Shown here piece after piece: positions 47,137 through 55,802 of a stretch of 64,000 bases of DNA (position 1 is its first letter; the number at the start of each line of letters is the position of its first letter). A program made the translations under genes and the position numbers. The DNA comes from Paraburkholderia kururiensis JCM 10599 = LMG 19447. GTDB lineage: Bacteria; Pseudomonadota; Gammaproteobacteria; Burkholderiales; Burkholderiaceae. The notes below the pieces were generated by a model. The model was not told the origin of the DNA, did not search any database, and saw only the letters and a list, made by a program, of their open reading frames with translations. Where the stretch lies: positions 1 to 64,000 of the forward strand of contig NZ_RJZE01000009.1 of assembly GCF_003986935.1 (NCBI RefSeq), read 5' to 3'.

Positions 47137-47277
47137 GATCGCGGCCTGTGGGTAGCGGGCTGTTCAGACGGGGTTGCCGGGATGGCGGGTCGTTCCGGCG
47201 AGGGTTCGTCGCATGCCGCGGCGCGCCTCGCACGCCGTGGCTCTGAAACCAGCATAGGGGGCGTGTGCGGCATGCGC

Positions 47278-47291
47278 TTGACCTGAGTCAA
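47278..47291 (-). promoter_or_regulatory. FNR-like box TTGACCTGAGTCAA for DUF1488
   Basis: 8 of 10 matches but a perfect inverted repeat in itself. Minus-strand TATGCT (47256-47251, 4 of 6) is 31 bp from the centre; start near 47243. Confidence 0.55.
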
Positions 47292-47362
47292 GCGCGGCGG
47301 AGTCGGTCGCGGCCCTTGCGGTTGTGCGCGAAGGCAGGCTCCGTGTGCGCGACGGCGTCGCC

Positions 47363-47410
47363 TTTCGTGCCACCTCTCGTGCCACCTTTCGTGCCACCTC
47401 TCGCATCGCC
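47363..47410 (+). repeat. 12-bp tandem repeat, four copies
   Basis: Unit tttcgtgccacc alternating with tctcgtgccacc; the fourth copy is diverged. Confidence 0.85.
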
Positions 47411-47442
47411 ACGCCTGGGCGCCATCGCTTCCCTCCCCCGTC

Positions 47443-48906
47443 CTATCGCGCCTCGTTCCATCCGCCGCCCAGCGCCGCATAGAGCGCTACGGTGTCCTGA
47501 AGCCGCTGCGCGTTCGCCTGGAGCCAGGCAATGCGCGCCTGGTGGTACTGGCCGTCCGCGATGAGTATTTGCAGGTAATCGACGGTGCCCACCTCGTAAC
47601 TCACCTTCAGGAGCCGCAGCGCCTCCGACGACGACTCCACCGCCCGCGTCTGCGCCGCGAGCGCCTCGGCGTCGTGCTGGAGCGCGCGCAGCGTGTCGGC
47701 CACCTGCTGGAACGCCGCCAGCACCACCTGCTGATACGCGGCGCGCGAAGCGTCGTAGGCGTCTTTCGCGGCTTCGCGCTGAAACCAGAGCGAGCCGCCG
47801 TGAAAAAGCGGCGTGGTGGCGTCGGCGCCCACCGTCCAGGCCTTGCCCGCGCTGCCGAAGAGCGTTGGCACGGTCGTGCCGTTGAAGCTGCCCGACGCCG
47901 AGAGCGTGACCGAAGGCAACAGCGCCGCCGTCGCCACGCCGATGTTCGCGCTCGCCACATGGAGCGCCGCTTCGGCCTGAAGAATGTCGGGCCGGCGCGC
48001 GACGAGCGCGGACGGCACGGTCTCGGGCAGCGTGGCGGGCAGCGCGATGTCGCTGAGCGACACCGGCGGTGCCTGCCAGTCCGCGGGCAGCCTGCCGGCG
48101 AGCGTGGCGAGCAGGTGTTCGGTCTGCGCGCGCTTCTGCGCGAGCGCGGGCAGCGAGGCCTGCAGCGTCGCGCGCTCGTTTTCGAGCGTGAGCACCGCCG
48201 TCCACGCCGCCGTGCCGGCCTCGTACTGCGCCTGGGTGAGCGCGATCTGTTCGTCCACGAGGCCGATCATTTCCTGGGTGGCCGTGATCTCGTCGCTGTA
48301 GGCCGCGCGCGCGATCATCGCGTTGACCACATTCGAAGTGAGGGTGAGCCACGTGGCGACGAGGGCGTAGCGGTCGGCATCGACCTGCGCCGCGAGCCCT
48401 TCCACGGCGCGCCGCTCGCCGCCCCAGATGTCGAGCGCGTAACTGATGCTCGCCGACAGCGTGAAGAGATTGAAGATCGTGGGCGCGGCGCCGCTGCCCA
48501 GACGCGCGCCGACGTAGCGCTCGCGCAGCGCGCTGGCGCCGGCATCCACCTGCGGGAAGAACACGCCTGCACCGGCGCGCAGTTCGTGCTCGCTGCGCCG
48601 CAGCGACGCCTGGGCGCCTGCGAGCGTCGCGTTGCCGGTGAGCGTCTCGTCGACGGCGGCGTCGATGGCCTTCGACTGGAACAGCGTCCACCAGTCGTCG
48701 CGCAGCGGCGCGCCGGGCGAAAACGTCTGCGCGGCGCCGGCCGCGGTGAGCGTGGCGGGCAGCGGTTCGCCGGGCAGATAGCGGTCCACGTGCGGCGTGC
48801 CGGGCTTCGAAAAATTCGGGCCCACCATGCAGCCCTGAAGCGCAAGCGCACCGAGACAGGCGGCGAGCGCAAAGCGCGCGCGCCTACTGGGCAGCAATGT
48901 ACACAT
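47443..48906 (-). CDS. Outer-membrane efflux lipoprotein (NodT/TolC type)
   Basis: 487 residues. Lipobox LALQGC with Cys26, followed by two repeated OEP units typical of NodT-family channels (FQSKAIDAAVDETLTGN; RRPDILQAEAALHVASANIG). Outer-membrane exit duct for the ABC exporter encoded upstream. Its start overlaps the adaptor gene end by 23 nt; last gene of the operon. Confidence 0.93.
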   Translation of the reverse strand: MCTLLPSRRARFALAACLGALALQGCMVGPNFSKPGTPHVDRYLPGEPLPATLTAAGAAQTFSPGAPLRDDWWTLFQSKAIDAAVDETLTGNATLAGAQASLRRSEHELRAGAGVFFPQVDAGASALRERYVGARLGSGAAPTIFNLFTLSASISYALDIWGGERRAVEGLAAQVDADRYALVATWLTLTSNVVNAMIARAAYSDEITATQEMIGLVDEQIALTQAQYEAGTAAWTAVLTLENERATLQASLPALAQKRAQTEHLLATLAGRLPADWQAPPVSLSDIALPATLPETVPSALVARRPDILQAEAALHVASANIGVATAALLPSVTLSASGSFNGTTVPTLFGSAGKAWTVGADATTPLFHGGSLWFQREAAKDAYDASRAAYQQVVLAAFQQVADTLRALQHDAEALAAQTRAVESSSEALRLLKVSYEVGTVDYLQILIADGQYHQARIAWLQANAQRLQDTVALYAALGGGWNEAR

Positions 48907-49981
48907 CGACGAGTTGTCCCGGATAAAGCCGCACGGCGTTCTGCGGCGCAACGCGGAAAATAACCGGCAGCACGCGCACGTCCACGCGCTCGGTGCGCTG
49001 GTCCGAAAGCTGGATCTTCGGCGTGACGTAAGGCTGGATGCGCACGAACTCGAGTGGCACGTCCACCTGGGTGCCGCGCACGAACATGCGCGCCTTCAGC
49101 TTGTGGGCCGCCGTGTTCGCATCGGGCAACCGGTTGATGAGAATCTCGTCCACGTAGCAGCGCACGTTGAGCCGGTTCGACGGCGTGCCGAGCACCACGA
49201 CGGGCGCGTAGCCCTGCGAATAGGTCTCGTAGACGCCCTGCGACGAGACGTAACCGCCCGTCGCGGCATTGACGGCGAGCGCCACGCCGTCTGCCGGCGC
49301 ACGCAGCGTGTAGCGGTCAAGCAGCGCGCCGGCCGACGCCGCGGCCTTGCGCAGCGCCACGACCTGGCGCTCCTGGTTGCGCACGTCGAACGTCCAGGCG
49401 CCCGCACGCGTGAGCTGGTATTGCCTCGTCACCACGTCCAGATTCGCGCGCGCCACCTTCACGCCGTTGGCGGCGTTGTCGAGCGCGTCGCGGCTGATGG
49501 CCTTCGGGTCGATGTCATGTGCGCGCTGCTGTTTCGCGTACTGGTCTTCGGCGGTCTTGAGCGTGGCGGCAGCGGCCGTGACCTGCGCGCTTGCCACATT
49601 GAGCGTTTCGGGACGCGGCTGCGCGTGCAGTTCGTCGAGCATGGCCTGGGCCGCGTCCGCCTGCGCCGCCAGTTGCTCGGCCGTGGCGCGCTGCACGGTG
49701 TCGTCGATGGTGAGCAGCACGTCGCCGGCTTTCACGGCGGCACCGTCGCGCACGAGAATGCGCGTCACGCGCCCCGAGACGTCCGGATACACGTTGACGT
49801 TCGCGCCCGCGGGCTGATCGCTCTCCACGATGCCCTCGGCGTACACGCCCTGCGCGTAGGGATTCGACGCCGGTTTGAAGACGGGCGGCTGCGGCTGCTG
49901 CTGGATGCCGTACACCCACGCCGCGATCATGGCGGCCACGAAGCCCACGAAAGCCGCCGCGAACAAGAGCTTCTGCCTCAC
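48884..49981 (-). CDS. HlyD/MacA-type periplasmic adaptor
   Basis: 365 residues: membrane anchor at about 5-27, lipoyl halves (VYPDVSGRVTRILVRDGAAVKAGDVLLTID and later LDRYTLRAPADGVALAV), a coiled coil between them, and a beta-barrel end. Links the inner-membrane ABC pump to the outer channel. Overlaps the ATPase gene by 4 nt. Confidence 0.93.
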   Translation of the reverse strand: MRQKLLFAAAFVGFVAAMIAAWVYGIQQQPQPPVFKPASNPYAQGVYAEGIVESDQPAGANVNVYPDVSGRVTRILVRDGAAVKAGDVLLTIDDTVQRATAEQLAAQADAAQAMLDELHAQPRPETLNVASAQVTAAAATLKTAEDQYAKQQRAHDIDPKAISRDALDNAANGVKVARANLDVVTRQYQLTRAGAWTFDVRNQERQVVALRKAAASAGALLDRYTLRAPADGVALAVNAATGGYVSSQGVYETYSQGYAPVVVLGTPSNRLNVRCYVDEILINRLPDANTAAHKLKARMFVRGTQVDVPLEFVRIQPYVTPKIQLSDQRTERVDVRVLPVIFRVAPQNAVRLYPGQLVDVYIAAQ

Positions 49982-50676
49982 TCCCCGCCTCCCATTTCAA
50001 TGCCCTTGAGCTGGCCGTCCTCCATGCGCAGGATGCGGTCCGCGTAGTCGAAGATGCGGCTGTCGTGCGTGACGATCACGATGCAGCGCGTGTCGCTCAG
50101 CACCTGGTGCTTCACGAAGTCGATGATCGAGCGGCCCGTGTCGCCGTCGAGCGACGCCGTGGGCTCGTCGAAGATCAGGATGTCGGGCTGGCTCACCACG
50201 GCGCGCGCAATCGCCACGCGCTGTTGCTCGCCGCCCGACAGCTTCACGGGCGCAATGCCCGCGCGGTTGCCAAGGCCGACGATGTCGAGATACTTGCGCG
50301 CCTCGGTCATGGCTTCGTCCCAGGGGCGCCGCTTGAGGATCAGGGGAATCGCCACGTTTTCCGCGGTGGTGAGACGCGGGAACAGGTGGTAGTCCTGAAA
50401 CACGAAGCCGATGCGGTTCAGGCGAAAGTCAGCGATTGCGTCGTTGGGCTGCTTCCAGAGGTCCACGCCGTCCACTACCACGTCGCCGCCATCGGGCCGC
50501 AGGATGCCGGAGATCACGCTCAGGAGCGTGGTCTTGCCGCTGCCCGACGGTCCCACGATCAGCAGCATCTCGCCGAAGCGCGCCTGCATGCTGACGTTCG
50601 CGAGCGCGCGCGTGCGCGCCTCGCCTTCGCCGAACCATTTGTCCACGCCGTGCGCGTCGATTGCGAGTTTCGTCAT
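49978..50676 (-). CDS. ABC exporter ATPase (MacB/DevA type)
   Basis: 232 residues: Walker A GPSGSGKT (about 43-50), signature LSGGEQQRVAIA, Walker B DILIFDEPTASLD, H-loop THD. Of the LolD/MacB/DevA subgroup paired with FtsX-like permeases. 9 nt after the permease gene. Confidence 0.95.
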   Translation of the reverse strand: MTKLAIDAHGVDKWFGEGEARTRALANVSMQARFGEMLLIVGPSGSGKTTLLSVISGILRPDGGDVVVDGVDLWKQPNDAIADFRLNRIGFVFQDYHLFPRLTTAENVAIPLILKRRPWDEAMTEARKYLDIVGLGNRAGIAPVKLSGGEQQRVAIARAVVSQPDILIFDEPTASLDGDTGRSIIDFVKHQVLSDTRCIVIVTHDSRIFDYADRILRMEDGQLKGIEMGGGE

Positions 50677-50685
50677 CGCCCGTAC

Positions 50686-51822
50686 CTAGCCGCGGAAGAT
50701 GTCGAACGGCTCAATGCGCAGCACGCGGCGCACGCCGAGGTAGCTCGACAGCGCGGCGATCACCACGACCATGCCGAACGCGAGCAACAGGTTGAAGTAC
50801 GTGATGAGCGCCGCGTAGCCGGGAATGCGCAGCCGCACGAGGCTGATGAGCCCCACGCAGATCCCGACGCCGAGGCCGTAGCCCGTCAGCGCCGTGAAGG
50901 TGGCCTGAAACAGGATCATGCCCACCAGTTCGTGGCTCTTCGCGCCGATGGCCTTGAGCGCGCCGAATTTCTCGAGGTTTTCGAGAATGAACGTGTAGAA
51001 CGTCTGCCCCGAAATGGAGAGCCCCACGATGAAGCTGATCACCGTCATCAGCAAGATGTTGGTGCCGAGCCCCGTCTCGTACTTGTAGAAGCGCGAGATG
51101 CGCTGCATGAACTCTTCCTTGGTGTAGGCCACGTAACCGAGCGACTTCACCACGGCCTGAATGTGGGCAATGTCCGCATCGGATTTCGGCTCCACGAGCA
51201 CGTACGAGGTCGTGTAGCGCGCGGACGGAATGTATTCGACCGCCCGCGTGTACGTGGTGTAGAGCGTGGGCGTGCCGAAGAGGCCGCTGCTCGACACGGT
51301 GGCGATGCCCACGATCTTGCCGCGGTGGTCGTTCAGTTCGAAGTCCGTGCCGAGCGTGGGGTTGTTGAGCTTGACGAACTCGGCGTCGTCGATGGCGATG
51401 AAGCCGTTTTCCGCGTAGATGTCTTCGATGTGGCCCGTCTTCATGCGCGGCCAGCCGTAGAGGCTCGTGTCGTCGAGGCCGATCACCGTCACCGCCTGGT
51501 AGGTGCCGTCGCGCAGCTTGACGAGCGCGCCGCCCGAGTAGAGCGGCACGGCGTACTTCACACCGTCTATGCTGCGCACCGCGTCCAGCACGTAGTCGGG
51601 CATGCCGATGCTGTTGGCGATGGTCTTCACCGCCGGGTCCATCACCCAGACCTTCGCGCCCACGTTGATGACCGTGGCCGACGAGCGGTTCAGCACGCCC
51701 GAGAACAGCGAGGTCATCTGCACCATCAGGAACACGGCGAACGTGATGCCGACGATGAGCGCGGTGAACTTCGCGCTGTCGTTCACGAGCAGCTTGAACG
51801 CCAGCCGCAAGATTCCCTTCAT
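50686..51822 (-). CDS. ABC exporter permease (FtsX/DevC-like)
   Basis: 378 residues; first span at about 18-40, a large periplasmic domain (about 42-255), then three spans near 270-295, 315-340 and 350-370, the FtsX/MacB arrangement. With the ATPase, adaptor and NodT channel it should form a tripartite exporter like DevBCA. Substrate unknown; lipids or peptides are usual. Confidence 0.92.
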   Translation of the reverse strand: MKGILRLAFKLLVNDSAKFTALIVGITFAVFLMVQMTSLFSGVLNRSSATVINVGAKVWVMDPAVKTIANSIGMPDYVLDAVRSIDGVKYAVPLYSGGALVKLRDGTYQAVTVIGLDDTSLYGWPRMKTGHIEDIYAENGFIAIDDAEFVKLNNPTLGTDFELNDHRGKIVGIATVSSSGLFGTPTLYTTYTRAVEYIPSARYTTSYVLVEPKSDADIAHIQAVVKSLGYVAYTKEEFMQRISRFYKYETGLGTNILLMTVISFIVGLSISGQTFYTFILENLEKFGALKAIGAKSHELVGMILFQATFTALTGYGLGVGICVGLISLVRLRIPGYAALITYFNLLLAFGMVVVIAALSSYLGVRRVLRIEPFDIFRG

Positions 51823-51864
51823 GTCGTGGTGCTCCTGCGGCTTCGTTTCATCGCGTATGGCGTG

Positions 51865-52128
51865 TCAGGCGTCGTCCTTCGGCGTGGGGTTGAGCAGCAT
51901 GACGAACCCCGCGATCCCCACCACGACGGCCGCCATGCCATAGCGAAACGACGCGCCGGCCTCGAACAGCAGCCCGTGAATGACGAAGCCGAGGCCGGCC
52001 AACGCTGTGAACACGGCAATCGCCGCGAGAACGATCCGATACTCCTTGCGCACCATGGCTGGCTCCCCGTGCTTCGCGCCGTCTTTGGGTCCGTTGAATA
52101 GCCGCTGTGCCTTACCGATGTAGCTCAT
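51865..52128 (-). CDS. Small two-span membrane protein
   Basis: 87 residues with spans at about 31-52 and 62-80. Its start overlaps the end of the Usp gene (ATGA) and it precedes the permease by 42 nt, so it belongs to the exporter operon. Perhaps a small accessory subunit linking Usp and exporter; not recognised. Confidence 0.75.
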   Translation of the reverse strand: MSYIGKAQRLFNGPKDGAKHGEPAMVRKEYRIVLAAIAVFTALAGLGFVIHGLLFEAGASFRYGMAAVVVGIAGFVMLLNPTPKDDA

Positions 52129-52598
52129 GACTTCGCCGCCGCCTTTTCCACGTCGTCGCTGCGCACGAGCAGCACCGGGCAGGTCGAGAAGCGCAGAAAC
52201 CGTTCGGCCACGCTGCCCAGCACCACGCGCCGCACGCCGCGCCGGCCGTGCGTGCCCATCACCACGAGTTCGGCGCCGTAACGCTGGGCGCAGCGCTGCA
52301 GGCAGGCCGCCACGTCGTCGCCGGCGCTTTCGGTTTCCACGAGTTCGGTGTCGCCCGCGAGGCCCGCGGCAGCTACCGCCTTGCCGGCGGCTTCGAGCGC
52401 TTCGGTGCCGTCGCGGCGAAACGCGTCGAGCAGCGCGACCGGGTCGTAGTAACCCGCGTAAGTGAAGAGCGCGGACTTGTCCACCACGTAGACGCAATGC
52501 ACGCTGCCCTTGCCGAGCGACGCCATGCGGACCGCCTCGTTCAACGCGCGTTTGGACGATTCGCTACCGTCAACCGCCACCAGAATCTTTTGATACAT
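52125..52598 (-). CDS. Universal stress protein heading the exporter operon
   Basis: 157 residues; MYQKILVAVDGSESS start and ATP-binding G-x2-G-x9-G-S (GTHG...GS) near the end. AGAGGTGA precedes the ATG. Overlaps the two-span protein gene, so co-translated. A Usp in one operon with an ABC exporter suggests energy- or nucleotide-linked control. No FNR box seen in front. Confidence 0.92.
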   Translation of the reverse strand: MYQKILVAVDGSESSKRALNEAVRMASLGKGSVHCVYVVDKSALFTYAGYYDPVALLDAFRRDGTEALEAAGKAVAAAGLAGDTELVETESAGDDVAACLQRCAQRYGAELVVMGTHGRRGVRRVVLGSVAERFLRFSTCPVLLVRSDDVEKAAAKS

Positions 52599-52653
52599 GA
52601 CTCACCTCTGTCTCTTTGTTGATGTGTGCGCCCGGCGCGCAGGACTGCTGGCA

Positions 52654-53700
52654 CTACAGAAAAACGGTGGGCTGGACGGCCCTCGGGGCTTCACCCGGTA
52701 TTTCAGCGGGCGACTCTGCTTCGGCTGCGCCGGCGGTGCTCGCGCGCGCTTCGACTGCATGCGCCTGCGCCACGCTCGTCGGCGGACACACCAGCACCGC
52801 GCAGGGCGTGTCGCGCAACGCGCGCGCGGCCACGTTGCCCGCCATCCAGTGGCCGGGACCGCGCCCGCCATGCGAGCCGATCACGACGAGGTCGGCGTGC
52901 CACTGCTTCGCCTCGCGCGTGATCGCGCTGGGCACGTCGTCGTCGGTCTCGCCGGTTTCGATGCTGCCGACCGGCGCCATGCGCCCGCAGCCGCCGATCA
53001 GCGCCGCAGCCGCCTTCAACGCGCGGCGCCCCTCTTCGTCCACGATGGCCTCGCGCCAGCGCCTCGGCATGCCGAGGGCGCGGTCCGCCACATGGATGGC
53101 GCGCAGTTCGGCTTGCGGCGGCGTCACCGCCAGGGCGATGCGCAGGGCGAGCAGCGACGTGTCGCTGCCGTCCACGGCCACGAGCACGCGCTCGAGCTTC
53201 AGGTCGTCGCCGGCCAGCCGTTGCGCGGGCACGTAAAGCACTGGGCAATGCGTGCCTGCGGCCACTTCTTCGGGGTCGAGCCGGCACGCCCAGCGGTGCC
53301 CGTGCGGATGCGCCGAGACGGCGACGAGGTCTGCGCCCCACGCCGCCGCGGCGTGACGCAACGCGTCGGGTGCATTCGTGCGGCCGGCCGACAGATCGAT
53401 CAGATCGGCCTCGGGCACGACACCTCCGTGCGCGAACTCGCGGGCCGCATCGCAGAGCGCCGCGTGCGCCCCGTACACCATGGTCCGATGCGCGTCGTCC
53501 CAGTCGGGATAACTGAGCATCAGCGTCGGGAAAAGCGTGACGGGATTGCAGACCACGTCCGTGAGCCGCACGCGTGCATCCGCGGCGGCAAGCCGCAGCG
53601 CGAACCGCGTGAGCGGCCGCAGTCCGCTGCCGCCTTCTGTTGCGACCAGAAGCCGCCTGAAGGCGAACGGTGTTCCCCCATCGTGTGCTGAATCGTCCAT
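52654..53700 (-). CDS. Tandem universal stress protein
   Basis: 348 residues with two Usp domains (about 15-155 and 165-315). The second keeps G-x2-G-x9-G-N (GSHG...GN); the first lacks the glycine motif and is probably degenerate. The last about 35 residues are an Ala/Glu/Pro tail. Start at 53700 after GAGGT. An FNR-like box with a matching -10 lies upstream. 55 bp before the next Usp gene on the same strand, so read-through into the exporter operon is possible. Confidence 0.9.
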   Translation of the reverse strand: MDDSAHDGGTPFAFRRLLVATEGGSGLRPLTRFALRLAAADARVRLTDVVCNPVTLFPTLMLSYPDWDDAHRTMVYGAHAALCDAAREFAHGGVVPEADLIDLSAGRTNAPDALRHAAAAWGADLVAVSAHPHGHRWACRLDPEEVAAGTHCPVLYVPAQRLAGDDLKLERVLVAVDGSDTSLLALRIALAVTPPQAELRAIHVADRALGMPRRWREAIVDEEGRRALKAAAALIGGCGRMAPVGSIETGETDDDVPSAITREAKQWHADLVVIGSHGGRGPGHWMAGNVAARALRDTPCAVLVCPPTSVAQAHAVEARASTAGAAEAESPAEIPGEAPRAVQPTVFL

Positions 53701-54014
53701 GACTGACCTCGCGCCGTGAAGCTCGCTGCGCCTGCGCGCGTTCGATCTTTCGATGCAGGACACGCGCAGGCACACCACTCATGCGTTCATGATCGGTGCT
53801 GGCGGCCGGCCGGGGTTGACGTGGGTCAAGTTACCTTTTGGCGCGTGGCCGACGAGGACGGTGGGGTCGCGATACGTGGGTCGTCGAGGGGTAGCCGAAG
53901 GACCGAAGAGCCGAAGGGCCGAAGAGCCAAATGCGGGCCGCGCCCTGGCTCGGCTACACTGCTCCGCTCCTACAGCACGGCCGCAGCGCCACCGTTGCGC
54001 GGCACATTCCACCC
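53701..54014. other. Divergent region with FNR-like box and 8-bp repeats
   Basis: 314 bp between the tandem Usp gene (minus) and DUF72 (plus). Contains the box at 53816 and four copies of an 8-bp unit (gaagagcc type) at about 53897-53928. No gene seen. Confidence 0.5.
53816..53829 (-). promoter_or_regulatory. FNR-like box TTGACGTGGGTCAA for the tandem Usp gene
   Basis: 8 of 10 matches. Minus-strand GATCAT (53794-53789, 4 of 6) is 31 bp from the centre; start near 53781, leader about 81 nt. Confidence 0.5.
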
Positions 54015-54821
54015 ATGAAAAACACGCCTCAATCGCGTATCCGCATCGGTATCGGCGGCTGGAATTACGAGCCGTGGCGCGGCGCCTTCTACCCCGAAGG
54101 ACTCACCCAGAAGCGCGAACTCGAATATGCGAGCCGCGTGCTCACGTCCATCGAGATCAACAGCACCTACTACGGCTCGCAGCGCCCCGAGAGCTTCTTG
54201 AAGTGGCACGACGAAACGCCGGACAAGTTCGTGTTCGCCGTGAAGGCGCCGCGCTTCGCGACGAACCGGCGCGTGCTCGCCGAAGCGGGCGCCTCCATCG
54301 AGAAATTCTTCGCGAGCGGCGTGATGAATCTGAAGGCGAAACTGGGCCCCGTGAACTGGCAGTTCGCGCCTACCAGGGCCTTCGACCCCGACGACTTCGC
54401 GGCCTTCCTGGAACTGCTGCCTGCAAGCGTGGCGGGCCAGCCGGTGCGCCATGCGCTGGAGGTGCGCCACGAGAGCTTCCGCTCGCCGGCATTCATCGCG
54501 CTCGCGCGCGAGCACGGCGCGGCGGTGGTGATTGCAGGGGATTCGGACTATCCGCAGATCGCGGATCTGAGCGCGCCGTTCGTCTACGCCCGCATCATGG
54601 GCACCGCCGAAGGCGAGCCGGAAGGCTACACGGACAAGGCACTCGACCGCTGGGCCGAACGCGCCCGCACGTGGGCTGCGGGCGGCATGCCGGACGATCT
54701 CGCAACGGCGGGTGCGAAACCGCTGCCGGCGAAGCACCGCGACGTATATCTCTACGTGATCAGCGGACACAAGGTCCGTAATCCCGCTGCCGCCGCGGCG
54801 TTGATCAGGCGGCTGGCGTAG
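54015..54821 (+). CDS. DUF72 protein
   Basis: 268 residues; RIGIGGWNYEPWRGAFYPEGL and EINSTYYGSQRPESFLKWHDETP are the DUF72 (YecE) signatures, a TIM-barrel family of unknown activity. The start MKNT at 54015 lacks a clear ribosome binding site. Its 3' end overlaps the convergent TetR gene by 17 bp. Confidence 0.9.
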   Translation: MKNTPQSRIRIGIGGWNYEPWRGAFYPEGLTQKRELEYASRVLTSIEINSTYYGSQRPESFLKWHDETPDKFVFAVKAPRFATNRRVLAEAGASIEKFFASGVMNLKAKLGPVNWQFAPTRAFDPDDFAAFLELLPASVAGQPVRHALEVRHESFRSPAFIALAREHGAAVVIAGDSDYPQIADLSAPFVYARIMGTAEGEPEGYTDKALDRWAERARTWAAGGMPDDLATAGAKPLPAKHRDVYLYVISGHKVRNPAAAAALIRRLA

Positions 54822-55515
54822 GCGCGCCGGGGTCGGGTGTCTTCTGCCCGCCCGAAGGCGCAGGCCACCGGCCGTCCTGCCGGAACAGGTAGCCCACCAC
54901 GGCGCGCATCACGCGCTGCTCCAGCGCGGCGGCGGCGCTGTCTTCCTGGATGTCGTCCTGTTCGCCCGCGGCGTCGATCATGCCGCGCGTCATCGCGAGC
55001 ACGTCGGCTGCGGCGGTAGCGGGGTCGGCCAATGAAGGCGCATCGGCGCGCGTGAACGCCTCCCGAAGAATCGCGACGATCGTGTCCGCCACGTGCTGTT
55101 CGCGCTCACCGAGCGGCAAACGGCGTTCCTCGAAGTCGATCAGGCGAGCCAGCACGGGCCGCCGCGTCTGGTGCCGCACCGCACCGCGGATCAACAGGCG
55201 CAGCGTACCTTCGCAGCTGGGCGCCTTGCCCGCTTCTTGCACGTCCGCCACGAGCGTGGCGGTTTCGCGATCGATCAGCGCGGCCGTGAGCGCGTCGCGA
55301 TTCGGAAAGTACTGATACAGCGAACCGATGCTGACGCCCGCGCGCTCGGCCACGGCATTGGTCGTATAGCCTTCGAAGCCCGCCGTTTCCAGGATGCGCG
55401 CCGCCGCTTCCAGAATCGCCTCGACGGTCGCGGCCGAACGGCGCTGCGCGGGCCGCTTGCGCGGGGCCAGCGGATCGGCTCGACGGGACGCGGCAGCGGA
55501 CGAAGAACGGTTCAT
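54805..55515 (-). CDS. TetR-family repressor
   Basis: 236 residues. HTH at about 30-78 (ILEAAARILETAGFEGYTTNAVAERAGVSIGSLYQYFPNRDALTAAL). The C-terminal ligand domain is not classifiable. A 14-bp dyad 63 bp upstream is a likely auto-operator. It could also act on the amino acid transporter, 287 bp away. Confidence 0.9.
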   Translation of the reverse strand: MNRSSSAAASRRADPLAPRKRPAQRRSAATVEAILEAAARILETAGFEGYTTNAVAERAGVSIGSLYQYFPNRDALTAALIDRETATLVADVQEAGKAPSCEGTLRLLIRGAVRHQTRRPVLARLIDFEERRLPLGEREQHVADTIVAILREAFTRADAPSLADPATAAADVLAMTRGMIDAAGEQDDIQEDSAAAALEQRVMRAVVGYLFRQDGRWPAPSGGQKTPDPGAPTPAA

Positions 55516-55577
55516 GGCAAGGGGTGGCGAAGGGAGCGAACGGAAGACGCGAAGCCGCAAGCGGGCGGGTCTGAATA

Positions 55578-55591
55578 CGAGCGAACGCTCG
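55578..55591. promoter_or_regulatory. Dyad CGAGCG-AA-CGCTCG, candidate TetR operator
   Basis: Perfect 6-bp arms with a 2-bp spacer, 63 bp upstream of the TetR start, in a locally AT-richer promoter region. TetR proteins often bind such short dyads at their own gene. Confidence 0.5.
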
Positions 55592-55802
55592 GATTTTATT
55601 CGGTTTCACGGCCAAAGCAGGCATCCGGCATGCGCGCCCATGCCTACGCGGACGCTTCTTTATTACCGCAAGGCATATTAATCAGGTACCAAATGCTTTG
55701 TGGAAATAACCGGTTTTTGCTACAGTCCGCTCCACCAGCGCGACCGCTGACATTGCAGAGGCCGGGCGCGCGGAACATTACTCATCACGGAGCCACGCAA
55801 AC

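Larger units (their letters stand above)
47137..47442. other. Intergenic region with FNR-like box and 12-bp repeats
   Basis: 306 bp between the DUF1488 gene and the end of the exporter operon, both minus strand. It contains the FNR-like box at 47278 and a repeat at 47363-47410. No gene seen. Confidence 0.5.
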
